From SKLM01 sp041687115 (GTDB lineage Bacteria; Chloroflexota; Anaerolineae; B4-G1), in NCBI GenBank assembly GCA_041687115.1, contig JAWLCP010000005.1, forward strand, positions 1 to 64,000: DNA of 64,000 nucleotides, given 5' to 3'. Within the stretch, counting starts at the first letter, position 1; the number at the start of each line of letters is the position of its first letter. The notes beneath the pieces are model-generated. The model saw nothing but the letters and a program-made list of their open reading frames with translations. It was not told the origin of the DNA and made no database searches. This document shows, in pieces, positions 25,263 to 33,056 of this stretch. The position numbers were made by a program, and so were the translations under genes.

Positions 25263-26213
25263 TCATCCCTCCCTCGACCGCTTCCTGATCAGCGAGATGA
25301 ACGCCTCTTCCATCCGCGGCCGCGTCTCCCGCATCCCCTTCACCTCAATGCCGGCCTCCTCCAGCGCGTCCCGAATACCCGAGGCTCGCCGGTCCGCCTC
25401 GTCCACGAACACGTGCAGCAGATCGCCAAACGTCTGAACCTCCAGCACGCCCGCCAAGTCCCGCACGATCTGGCTCGCCACTCGCAGGTCGCTCGGCTGC
25501 AGCTCCAGCAGGTCCCCCTCCACCACCTCTTTGATCTGCCTGGGGGTGTCGCACTGGATCACCTGCCCCTCGGACAGCAGCGCCACGCGCGAGCACCGCT
25601 CCGCTTCGTCCATGTACGGTGTGCTGACGAACAGCGTCACCCCCTCCAGGTGGAGTTCCGTCAGAATCTCCCAGAACTCGCGCCGGGAGACCGGATCCAC
25701 CCCGGTGGTGGGCTCGTCCAAGAAGATGACGTCCGGGCGGTGGATGAGCGTGCAGGCCAGCGCCAGCTTCTTCTGCATGCCGCCGGACAGATGCGCCGCG
25801 CGGCGCTTCCGGAATTCGGTCAGGCGCGCGAACTCCAGCAGCTCCTCCTGGCGCTTCCGCCGTGCCTCTCGACCGACCTGGAAGATGTCGGCGAAGAACG
25901 TCAGGTTCTCGTCCACCGTCAGATCGCCGTAGAGCGAGAACTGCTGCGGCATGTAGCCAATTCGTTTCTTGATCTCCTCCGGCTCTTTCTGGGTGTCGAA
26001 TCCTGCCACGCTTGCGCGTCCCTCGGTGGGGTCCATGATGGCACACAGTATGCGGATGGCCGTGGTCTTTCCCGCGCCATCTGGCCCCAGGAGGCCGAAA
26101 ATCTCGCCCTTGCGGACCTTCAGATTCAGTCTGTCCACGGCCGTGAGGTTCTTGAACCGCTTCGTGAGATCCTGCGTGGCGATGACCGTGCCGTCCTGTG
26201 CCGATCGGCTCAT
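25263..26213 (-). CDS. ABC transporter ATP-binding protein
   Basis: A 316-residue ABC ATPase, second of the pair and like the other half of YbhF. Walker A is G-P-D-G-A-G-K-T-T with aspartate where asparagine is usual, the Q-loop is Y-M-P-Q-Q-F-S, the signature L-S-G-G-M-Q-K-K, and Walker B V-I-F-L-D-E-P-T. The position of the switch histidine reads S-T-P-Y-M-D-E, so proline replaces histidine; this half may be hydrolysis-poor. ATG 26213 overlaps the tetR-type stop (ATGA), so upstream in-frame sequence is not used. Confidence 0.85.
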   Translation of the reverse strand: MSRSAQDGTVIATQDLTKRFKNLTAVDRLNLKVRKGEIFGLLGPDGAGKTTAIRILCAIMDPTEGRASVAGFDTQKEPEEIKKRIGYMPQQFSLYGDLTVDENLTFFADIFQVGREARRKRQEELLEFARLTEFRKRRAAHLSGGMQKKLALACTLIHRPDVIFLDEPTTGVDPVSRREFWEILTELHLEGVTLFVSTPYMDEAERCSRVALLSEGQVIQCDTPRQIKEVVEGDLLELQPSDLRVASQIVRDLAGVLEVQTFGDLLHVFVDEADRRASGIRDALEEAGIEVKGMRETRPRMEEAFISLIRKRSREG

Positions 26214-26830
26214 TCGCGTCCCTCTGGCGCTGGCTTGAGCCCCTCGAGGTACAGCCGTGTCAACTCCTCCATCAGCTGGTCCTCGGAGACCCCCTCCAGG
26301 AACTGATTGGGGGCCAGCGTGTGAAACAGCGGCAGCATCATGAGCGACCCGGCGATGGCCGGGATGACCACGTCCACCTCGCACGGTCGTGCCCGCCCCA
26401 CCGCGATCTGCTCCTCCAGGTACCCGGCGCCCGTCTCGAACAGGGGCGCCAGGATCTGGTTGAAGAACTGATCTTGGAGCTCGGCGTCGGTCCAGATCTC
26501 TGGGATCAGAGCCTGCAGGAACGCCTGGTTCTCCCGCACGAAGTCGAAGATGTTCTGGAGCAGGGCGGCCACATACGCCTCTCGGTCGAGCGGAGCCAGC
26601 TCAGCTTCGGTCTCGCTCCAGGCCTCCCCGATGATGCGATCGGCGATGGACAGCAGCAGGTCCCGTTTGCAGTCGAAATAGAGGTAGATCGTGCCCGGCG
26701 CGATCCCGGCCCGCTCGGCGATCTCTTTCACCGGCGTCCGTTCGTAGCCCTTCTCCGCGAAGAGCGATGCCGCGGCGTCCAGGATCTCCGTTCGGCGTGT
26801 CGGCGTCTCGTTGCGCGCTGAGTGCTCCAT
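26210..26830 (-). CDS. TetR/AcrR-family transcriptional regulator
   Basis: A 206-residue repressor. The N-terminal helix-turn-helix region (about residues 10-57) reads R-T-E-I-L-D-A-A-A-S-L-F-A-E-K-G-Y then V-K-E-I-A-E-R-A-G-I-A-P-G-T-I-Y-L-Y-F, a classical TetR signature. The C-terminal ligand domain is helical and unassigned. ATG 26830 follows a weak AAGGGACC ribosome site; the frame is open upstream but the promoter lies there. As first gene of the operon with the two ATPases and two adaptors, it probably represses itself and the exporter through the palindrome at 26854-26867, as YbiH does next to ybhGFSR. Confidence 0.9.
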   Translation of the reverse strand: MEHSARNETPTRRTEILDAAASLFAEKGYERTPVKEIAERAGIAPGTIYLYFDCKRDLLLSIADRIIGEAWSETEAELAPLDREAYVAALLQNIFDFVRENQAFLQALIPEIWTDAELQDQFFNQILAPLFETGAGYLEEQIAVGRARPCEVDVVIPAIAGSLMMLPLFHTLAPNQFLEGVSEDQLMEELTRLYLEGLKPAPEGRE

Positions 26831-26853
26831 CGTTGATGGTCCCTTACTCGCTG

Positions 26854-26867
26854 AATGAACGTTCATT
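26854..26867. promoter_or_regulatory. TetR-type operator, perfect 14-bp palindrome
   Basis: AATGAACGTTCATT is its own reverse complement. It lies 24 bases before the regulator's ATG and just after the predicted transcription start of the minus-strand promoter. The TGAACG half-site is common for TetR-family proteins. Autoregulation is inferred. Confidence 0.75.
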
Positions 26868-26878
26868 TGCCGGGCGTG

Positions 26879-26907
26879 TTTGTACCACGAATCGACGCCT
26901 CCGTCAA
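26879..26907 (-). promoter_or_regulatory. Sigma70-type promoter of the TetR/exporter operon
   Basis: Minus-strand -35 TTGACG (26902-26907) and -10 TACAAA (26879-26884) are 17 bases apart. The expected start near 26872 places the operator at roughly +5 to +18, suiting repression. Confidence 0.65.
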
Positions 26908-26937
26908 GGGAGGCGGGTGCAGGCGCCACGCGGATCA

Positions 26938-26966
26938 TTGCGGTTGGAGCCCGCTGATGGTATAAT
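26938..26966 (+). promoter_or_regulatory. Promoter giving a leaderless transcript for the 26975 gene
   Basis: A -35 TTGCGG (26938-26943), a 17-base spacer and a perfect -10 TATAAT (26961-26966). Seven bases on is 26973, two bases before the GTG start. There is no room for a ribosome site, so translation should begin on a leaderless mRNA. Confidence 0.7.
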
Positions 26967-26974
26967 CAGAGCCC

Positions 26975-27964
26975 GTGCGTAAGTGGAATCTGGTTCTTGG
27001 AGTGCTCATCAGTCTCATCTGCCTTGCTCTGGCCGTCACCGGCGTCGAATGGCGCCGCGCTGGCGAGGCCCTGCAACGGGCGGACTGGCGTTACTTCCTG
27101 CCTGCCGGGTTGGGCGTCCTGGCTTACCTGGCCGCGCGTGCGGTTCGATGGCGCATCCTCCTGGGATACCGCGTGAGGCTGCTCGACGCGTTCTCCGTCG
27201 TAAACATCGGCTACCTGGTCAGCAATGTCTTGCCGTTCCGCCTGGGCGACCCGGCGCGCGCCGTCGCCGTCGGCCTTGATGGGAAGGTCAAGATCAGTGC
27301 TGCCCTGTCCACCATCGTTGTCGAGCGAGTGCTCGATATGCTGACGGTCGTGCTCTTGCTGGCGGTGACGCTGCCCTTCGTCGGGGAGACGGGCTGGGCT
27401 CGCAGGGCCGGCCTCCTGGGCGGCCTGCTCGGATTGGGCAGTCTGGCTGCGTTGGTCGCGCTGGCGGCCCGTCCCCGGTGGGGGAGGCAGGCCGTGGCCT
27501 GGATACTGGGGCAGCTACCGTCCATCGACGTCGATCGTTGGCTGGGGTGGTTCGACGGTCTCCTGGAGGGCCTGGAAGCGCTTCGCTCGGTCCGACGGGC
27601 CGTGGAGCTGATGGCGTGGTCGGTCGTCATCTGGGCGCTCACCGTTGCGCACTACGTCGCGGTCCTGCACGCCTTCATGGACCACCCAGGCGTGTGGGAG
27701 GCCAGCTTCCTCACCGCTGCGACGGGGCTGGGAATGGCCGTGCCTTCCTCGCCTGGGGCCATGGGCGTCTTCCACTCCGTGGCGCGATACGCGCTGGAGC
27801 TGCCCTTTGGCGTGCCGACCGAGACCGCCGTGGTCGTCGCCTTCGCCTCGCACACCTTTCAGTACCTGATTATGTGTCTGCTCGGGCTGGTCGGGCTCGT
27901 GCAGCAGAATCTGTCGTTCGCTCAGCTGCGCGCGGACGCTGTGTCCACCGCGACAAAGGAGTAA
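26975..27964 (+). CDS. UPF0104/MprF-like flippase-type membrane protein
   Basis: A 329-residue membrane protein of the lysylphosphatidylglycerol-synthase transmembrane (UPF0104, AglD-like) family. About seven to eight hydrophobic segments are visible. Family landmarks are R-W-R-I-L-L near residue 59, N-V-L-P-F-R-L-G-D-P-A-R, V-V-E-R-V-L-D, and P-S-S-P-G-A-M-G-V-F with a later Q-Y-L-I. Members are linked to lipid or lipid-sugar flipping and often sit with glycosyltransferase genes, as here. The start is GTG 26975, directly at the predicted transcription start. It overlaps nothing but is followed after eight bases by the epimerase gene. Confidence 0.8.
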   Translation: MRKWNLVLGVLISLICLALAVTGVEWRRAGEALQRADWRYFLPAGLGVLAYLAARAVRWRILLGYRVRLLDAFSVVNIGYLVSNVLPFRLGDPARAVAVGLDGKVKISAALSTIVVERVLDMLTVVLLLAVTLPFVGETGWARRAGLLGGLLGLGSLAALVALAARPRWGRQAVAWILGQLPSIDVDRWLGWFDGLLEGLEALRSVRRAVELMAWSVVIWALTVAHYVAVLHAFMDHPGVWEASFLTAATGLGMAVPSSPGAMGVFHSVARYALELPFGVPTETAVVVAFASHTFQYLIMCLLGLVGLVQQNLSFAQLRADAVSTATKE

Positions 27965-27972
27965 GCCGGATC

Positions 27973-28998
27973 GTGTCCCAGTATCTCGTCACCGGCGGGG
28001 CCGGGTTCATCGGCTCTAACACTGTCGATCGCCTGCTCGCCCGCGGAGAGCGAGTCACCGTCTACGACAACCTCTCGCGGCGGGGAGCCGAGGCCAACGT
28101 GACCTGGCTGCAGCAGAAGCACGGGCTTCGTTCTTTTCGGCTGGTCGTAGCCGACGTCCGCGACGCGGACGCCCTCCGCCAGGCGGTCCAGGGTGCCGAT
28201 GTCGTCGTCCACCTCGCTGGCCAGACCGCGGTCACCACCTCCGTCGAGGATCCGCGCTCCGACTTCGAGCAGAACGCGCTGGGGACCTTCAATGTCCTCG
28301 AGGCTGCCAGGGCGGCAACCACGCACCCAATCCTTCTCTACTCATCCACCAACAAGGTCTACGGCGGAATGGACAACGTCAGGGTGGTCGAGGAGGAGAC
28401 TCGTTATGCCTACCAGGACCACCCGGGAGGCATCGATGAGACCTACCCGTTGGACTTCCACTCGCCCTACGGCTGCTCGAAGGGCGCCGGCGACCAGTAC
28501 GTGCGAGACTACTTCCGGATCTACGGGCTCCCCACCGTGGTCTTCCGCCAGTCCTGCATCTACGGACCCAGACAGATGGGCGTGGAGGACCAGGGGTGGG
28601 TGGCCTGGTTCACCATCGCAGCCGTCACCGGCGAGCCTATCACCATCTACGGAGACGGAAAGCAGGTCCGTGACGTCCTCTACGTCGACGATCTTCTCGA
28701 CATCTACGATGCCGCCGTCGATCAGATCGAAACCGCCGCCGGTCAGGTCTACAACGTCGGTGGCGGCCCGGACCGGACGATGTCCGTGTGGCAGGAGTTT
28801 GGACCGCTCTTGGAGCGGTTGGTCGGGCGCCCTGTCCGGGTCTCGTACGCGGACTGGAGGCCGGGGGATCAGCAGGTCTACGTGTCGGACATTCGAAAGG
28901 CCGAGGTGGAGATCGGATGGCGGCCTCACGTTGGGGTGGAGCAGGGGATTCGCCAGCTATATGAGTGGGTGGTTGCCAATAGAGACCTGTTCCTGTAA
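27973..28998 (+). CDS. rfbE: CDP-paratose (tyvelose) 2-epimerase-like nucleotide-sugar epimerase
   Basis: A 341-residue extended short-chain dehydrogenase. V-T-G-G-A-G-F-I-G-S-N is the NAD loop. The phrases S-S-T-N-K-V-Y-G, P-L-D-F-H-S-P-Y-G-C-S-K with the catalytic Y-x3-K, and F-R-Q-S-C-I-Y-G-P-R-Q-M-G-V-E-D-Q-G-W-V-A are hallmarks of the CDP-paratose 2-epimerase group rather than GalE. CDP-paratose synthesis genes (RfbF/G/S) are not in the window, so the true substrate may be another CDP- or UDP-sugar. The frame is open far upstream; GTG 27973 is chosen because AAGGAG lies 11 bases before it and the NAD motif follows at once. Confidence 0.8.
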   Translation: MSQYLVTGGAGFIGSNTVDRLLARGERVTVYDNLSRRGAEANVTWLQQKHGLRSFRLVVADVRDADALRQAVQGADVVVHLAGQTAVTTSVEDPRSDFEQNALGTFNVLEAARAATTHPILLYSSTNKVYGGMDNVRVVEEETRYAYQDHPGGIDETYPLDFHSPYGCSKGAGDQYVRDYFRIYGLPTVVFRQSCIYGPRQMGVEDQGWVAWFTIAAVTGEPITIYGDGKQVRDVLYVDDLLDIYDAAVDQIETAAGQVYNVGGGPDRTMSVWQEFGPLLERLVGRPVRVSYADWRPGDQQVYVSDIRKAEVEIGWRPHVGVEQGIRQLYEWVVANRDLFL

Positions 28999-29034
28999 CG
29001 TCGGAAGCACATCCAGGGTGTAACGAGGGGCTTT

Positions 29035-30195
29035 ATGAAGGTATTGATCGTCCTCACGTACTACCGTCCCCATACCAGCGGGTTGACTATCTACGCCGAG
29101 CGGCTGGGAAGAGGGCTCGCCGCGCGCGGCCACCAGGTCACCGTCCTGACCTCCCGGTTCGATCGCTCGCTGCCCGCAGAGGAGCGGCGCGACGAGGTTC
29201 GCGTCGTGCGCGCGCCGGTGGTCTTTCGTCTCAGCAAGGGCGTCATCATGCCGACCTTCGGATTCCTGGCCACCCGCCTGGTGCGGCAGCACGATGTGGT
29301 CAGCCTCCATCTGCCTCAGTTTGACGCGGCGGGGGTCGCCGCCCGCTGCCGTGTCATGGGGATGCCTGCCATCCTCACCTATCACTGTGACCTGAAGCTG
29401 CCACCGGGCTGGTTCAACCGGGTCGTCAATCAGGGCGTGCTGATCATGAACCGGCTGGCCGGTCATCTGGCGCACCGCGTGGTGGCCTATACCGAGGATT
29501 TCGCCGCGCAGTCCCCCTTTCTGCAACGCTTCGAGGACAAGATAGAGATCATCCCCCCGCCCGTGGAGCTGCCGGATATCAGCGAGGGAGCGGTGGCTGC
29601 TTTCGCTACGATGCACGGCCTCGACGAGGGCGGGCCGGTAATCGGCATGGCTGCCCGCCTGGCGGCCGAGAAGGGGGTGGGTGTGCTCCTCAACGCGTTG
29701 CGGCGCGTCCTCGAGGCGTACCCGGAGGCCCGGGTCCTCTTCGCGGGTCAGTGCCGGGACGTCATGGGGGAGGAGGATTACGCTCGACGCCTGGCGCCTC
29801 TCTTCCGCCGGTACGAGGACCACTGGACGTTCCTGGGGGTGCTCAGACCTGTGCAGATGGCCGCGTTCTACCCCAACCTGGACGTCATCGTTGTGCCCAG
29901 CCTCAATTCCACGGAGTCGTTCGGCCTCGTGCAGGCGGAGGCGATGCTCTGCGGGACCCCTTCCATTGCCAGCAACCTCCCCGGGGTCCGCCAGCCGGTT
30001 GAACAGACCGGGATGGGCAAGGTGGTGCCCATCGGCGATAGCGAGGCGCTCGCCGAGGCGATCATCGAGGTGGTCGGCTCGCGACAGGAATACGTCCGGC
30101 CCCGGGAGGAGATTGTGAGCCGCTGGTCCACCGAGAGGACGGTGACGGCGTATGAGGAGTTGTTCGAGCGGCTGCTGGACGGGGAGCACACCTGA
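29035..30195 (+). CDS. GT4-family glycosyltransferase
   Basis: A 386-residue GT-B glycosyltransferase. M-K-V-L-I-V-L-T-Y-Y-R-P-H-T-S-G-L-T-I is the N-terminal glycine-rich acceptor loop, A-A-R-L-A-A-E-K-G the donor-phosphate loop, and S-T-E-S-F-G-L-V-Q-A-E-A-M the E-x7-E-like motif. GAGGGGC precedes ATG 29035. With the flippase-like protein, the epimerase and the methyltransferase it forms a second, separate glycan-building unit that leads into the large membrane transferases. Confidence 0.85.
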   Translation: MKVLIVLTYYRPHTSGLTIYAERLGRGLAARGHQVTVLTSRFDRSLPAEERRDEVRVVRAPVVFRLSKGVIMPTFGFLATRLVRQHDVVSLHLPQFDAAGVAARCRVMGMPAILTYHCDLKLPPGWFNRVVNQGVLIMNRLAGHLAHRVVAYTEDFAAQSPFLQRFEDKIEIIPPPVELPDISEGAVAAFATMHGLDEGGPVIGMAARLAAEKGVGVLLNALRRVLEAYPEARVLFAGQCRDVMGEEDYARRLAPLFRRYEDHWTFLGVLRPVQMAAFYPNLDVIVVPSLNSTESFGLVQAEAMLCGTPSIASNLPGVRQPVEQTGMGKVVPIGDSEALAEAIIEVVGSRQEYVRPREEIVSRWSTERTVTAYEELFERLLDGEHT

Positions 30196-30202
30196 TTTCT
30201 CG

Positions 30203-31063
30203 ATGGGGGATCTCCTTTGGCGCCACCTTTGTGATTTGCCGGCGTTTCGCGCGCTCCTGCGGGCGGTAGAGGCGCGTTTCTACCGGGATCTGTCCCTTCC
30301 CGACCCGCTCCTCGACCTGGGATGCGGGGATGGTCACTTCGGATCCGTCGCTCTTGAGGGGCGCGTGAGTGCGGGATTTGACCCCTGGTGGGTCCCTCTG
30401 CAGGAAGCCCGGCGCCGCGGCGCCTACTCCACCCTGGCCCAGGCCGTGGGAGCCCGAATGCCGTTCTCCGATCGACATTTCGCGACCGTGGTCAGCAACT
30501 CCGTCCTGGAGCATATCCCGGATGTTCAAGCGGTGCTTGATGAGGTCGCTCGGGTGCTCAAGCCTGGGGGATGGTTCTACTTCTGTGTTCCGGGACCGAG
30601 CTTCACCCGCTTTCTCTTGGTGGGGCGAGCCCTCGACCGGCTCGGGTGTCGCCGGATGGCCGACGCGTACCGTCGCTTCTTCAACCGTATCTCTCGCCAC
30701 CATCATTGTGACGGTGTAGCGGTGTGGGCCCGGCGCCTGGACGCCGCAGGGTTAGGCCTGGAGCGCTGGTGGGCCTACTTCTCGCCCCGGGCGCTGACGG
30801 CCCTGGAGTGGGGCCACTACTTGGGGCTGCCATCCCTGGTCACCAGGAAGATGACCGGTCGCTGGGTGTTATGGCCCTCACAAGCTAACCTTTGGCTCAC
30901 GGAGCGCCTGATGCGGCCGCTCTACGACGAACCCCTATCCCGGCCCCCGGCCGCTCGTCCTCACCACGAAAATCCAGCAGCCGAGTCCGAAGGGGCGTAT
31001 CTGTTCTTCGTCGCGCGCAAGTCTGACACGGCCGGATACGACGGTGGATATGGCGAAGAGTGA
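30203..31063 (+). CDS. Class I SAM-dependent methyltransferase
   Basis: A 286-residue methyltransferase of the Methyltransf_11/UbiE-like type. Motif I is L-L-D-L-G-C-G-D-G-H-F near residue 36, followed by the acidic ribose-binding segment G-F-D-P-W-W and the motif S-V-L-E-H-I-P-D-V with R-V-L-K-P-G-G-W. The C-terminal half is less conserved and aromatic. It may methylate a sugar or lipid head group in the local glycan pathway; the acceptor is unknown. ATG 30203 starts seven bases after the GT4 stop, and the gene overlaps the next by 20 bases. Confidence 0.75.
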   Translation: MGDLLWRHLCDLPAFRALLRAVEARFYRDLSLPDPLLDLGCGDGHFGSVALEGRVSAGFDPWWVPLQEARRRGAYSTLAQAVGARMPFSDRHFATVVSNSVLEHIPDVQAVLDEVARVLKPGGWFYFCVPGPSFTRFLLVGRALDRLGCRRMADAYRRFFNRISRHHHCDGVAVWARRLDAAGLGLERWWAYFSPRALTALEWGHYLGLPSLVTRKMTGRWVLWPSQANLWLTERLMRPLYDEPLSRPPAARPHHENPAAESEGAYLFFVARKSDTAGYDGGYGEE

Positions 31064-33050
31064 CCGCAGAGGGGCTGGGATGCTTGTGGTCGGGCTTGCG
31101 CTGGCGGCGGGGGGCCAGTTCTACTTCATGCACCGGCGGGAGTACCCCTGGGATGGTGCCGTCCTGTGGGCTGGCAGCATCCTCTTTCTCGCGCTTGCCC
31201 TGCGGCGCGTCCAGCGGATGGAGCGCGGCAGGGCTGGGGGGGCGCGCGGGGCGGGCTGGTGGTGGCTTTCGGCTCTGCAGGCACACCCGATTCGCACGTT
31301 CGTGGCCATCGGGGGGCTGTGGCTCTCATTCGCCGTCGGTCTGTGGGCCCGGCGGCGGATGGCAAGCGGCGGTTTTGGCGACCTGCTTGTTCTGTGGATC
31401 CTTGGGATCGTGGCCTTCTTGGCCGCCTTCGTGCCGTCTGCCCCGGCTCCCGCAGAGCTGTGGCGGCGCATCGTGAACCGGGGTGGGGTGGGCCGCTGGT
31501 TGAGTCGGAACCGCTTGGAGCTGGCCGGACTGTCGCTCCTGCTGCTCCTCGCTCTGGCCGTACGAGCCTACAACCTGGAGTACATCCCGGCCAACCTCGG
31601 GGGAGACGAGGGCTCCCAGGGAGCCGATGCGCTTGAGTTGGTGGAGGCGCCGCTGGGGAACCCGTTCTCCACCGGGTGGTTCAGCGTGCCGACCATGTCT
31701 TTCTTGGCCTATGGCCTGTCCATGCGTATATTCGGGGCGACGGTGGGCGGCCTTCGGGCCCTCTCGGCCGTCATCGGTACCGCTACTGTCCTGACCACCT
31801 TCCTTCTGGCACGAGAGTTGTGGGGGGATCGCGCGGCCTGGTTCTCGGCCGTCATGCTCGCCTCCTCCCACTATCACGTCCATTTCAGCCGGCTGGGGTC
31901 CAACCAGGTGGCTGACGGGTTCTTCGTCACCCTGACGCTGTGGCTCCTCGTCCGCGGCCTGCAGACCAGGCGACCCGTCGCTTTCGCCGCCGCGGGTGCC
32001 GCCGCTGGCCTCGGCTGGTACGGATACTTTGGAGCGCGCCTCGTCGGCGTTGTCGCGGCCTGCTACGTGGGGTTGCAGGCGCTGTGGAGACACCGCTTTG
32101 TCGCACGCTACGGCCATCTGCTGGCCATCATGTTGGCTGGGGCTCTGCTCGTAGTGACCCCGCTCCTTCTCCACTACGTGGCTCACCCGGCGGAGTTGGT
32201 GTCTAGGCCGCGCCAGGTGAGCATCTTCGCCTCCGGCTGGCTCCAGCGGGAACAGGAGATGACGGGTCGCAGCGCGGCCAGCTTGCTCCTCCAGCAATTG
32301 TGGAGGTCCATCTCGGCGTTCAACTACACCCTCGATCCCACGTTCTGGTATCAACCGTCCATTCCGCTGCTCGACTCCGTCAGCGGTGCTCTCTTCGTCG
32401 TTGGCCTCATCTGGACCATAGGTCACTATCGTTGGCCCTCCAATAGTCTGCTGCTGACCTGGTTCTGGCTCGCCCTCATCGCCGGCTGGGTGATGACCGA
32501 GAATCCCCCCAGCAGCCAGCGCCTCGTCGGGGCCGCTCCCGCGCTTGCCATGCTCGTTGCTCTGGGGCTTGACTGGATCCTGGGGCTGGGCCGTGGGATT
32601 CTGACTGCCCCTCGCGCTGTCAGGCACGGGGTCGTTGGTGTGGTGCTCTCAGCCTTGGTCGGCCTCAATCTGGGCTACTACTTCCTGGTCTACACACCCA
32701 CCCGGGTCTACGGCAATCCCACCGCTGAGATGGCGACGCATCTCTCGCGCTACCTGGCGTCTCAGGAGGAAGACTACACCGTCTACCTGCACGGACCCCC
32801 CTCCGTCTACTGGGGTTTTGGGACGTTCCGCTTCATGGCTCGCAACATCACCGGTGTGGACGTCCCGCCACCGGATGAGGGAGAGCCGCCCGAGATGGAG
32901 CCCCATCGGGGTGCCCGTTTCGTGTTCCATCCTGCCCGGGTCGACGAGCTGGAGAGCGTCCGCCGTCGGGCTCCAGGTGGGGACACGCTCTACGTTCCCG
33001 CGAGCGGCCCTGATGAGCTGCTTTATGCCGTGTACGAAGTGACTCCGTAA
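31044..33050 (+). CDS. PMT/GT39-like membrane glycosyltransferase (ArnT-type)
   Basis: A 668-residue polytopic protein of the dolichyl-phosphate-mannose/ArnT-like GT-C superfamily, which transfers sugars from polyprenyl-phosphate donors outside the membrane. Several hydrophobic segments precede the catalytic first loop with N-L-G-G-D-E-G (acidic pair near residues 188-189). L-S-A-V-I-G-T-A-T-V-L and A-A-W-F-S-A-V-M-L-A follow as in PMT_2 domains. The C-terminal 100 residues form a soluble tail. The N-terminus carries an extra pair of membrane spans (about 1-145) ahead of the usual start. Start codon is GTG 31044 or ATG 31050, both inside the methyltransferase end. Confidence 0.75.
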   Translation: MDMAKSDRRGAGMLVVGLALAAGGQFYFMHRREYPWDGAVLWAGSILFLALALRRVQRMERGRAGGARGAGWWWLSALQAHPIRTFVAIGGLWLSFAVGLWARRRMASGGFGDLLVLWILGIVAFLAAFVPSAPAPAELWRRIVNRGGVGRWLSRNRLELAGLSLLLLLALAVRAYNLEYIPANLGGDEGSQGADALELVEAPLGNPFSTGWFSVPTMSFLAYGLSMRIFGATVGGLRALSAVIGTATVLTTFLLARELWGDRAAWFSAVMLASSHYHVHFSRLGSNQVADGFFVTLTLWLLVRGLQTRRPVAFAAAGAAAGLGWYGYFGARLVGVVAACYVGLQALWRHRFVARYGHLLAIMLAGALLVVTPLLLHYVAHPAELVSRPRQVSIFASGWLQREQEMTGRSAASLLLQQLWRSISAFNYTLDPTFWYQPSIPLLDSVSGALFVVGLIWTIGHYRWPSNSLLLTWFWLALIAGWVMTENPPSSQRLVGAAPALAMLVALGLDWILGLGRGILTAPRAVRHGVVGVVLSALVGLNLGYYFLVYTPTRVYGNPTAEMATHLSRYLASQEEDYTVYLHGPPSVYWGFGTFRFMARNITGVDVPPPDEGEPPEMEPHRGARFVFHPARVDELESVRRRAPGGDTLYVPASGPDELLYAVYEVTP

Positions 33051-33056
33051 GCGAAT

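Noticed and set aside
24393..26306. Plus-strand open frame of 637 codons
   Set aside because: It is antisense to two ABC ATPase genes with complete Walker motifs; the long frame comes from high GC content.
27478..27972. N-terminal extension of the 27973 epimerase
   Set aside because: The in-frame upstream codons are a shadow of the flippase-like gene. The NAD-binding motif begins right after GTG 27973.
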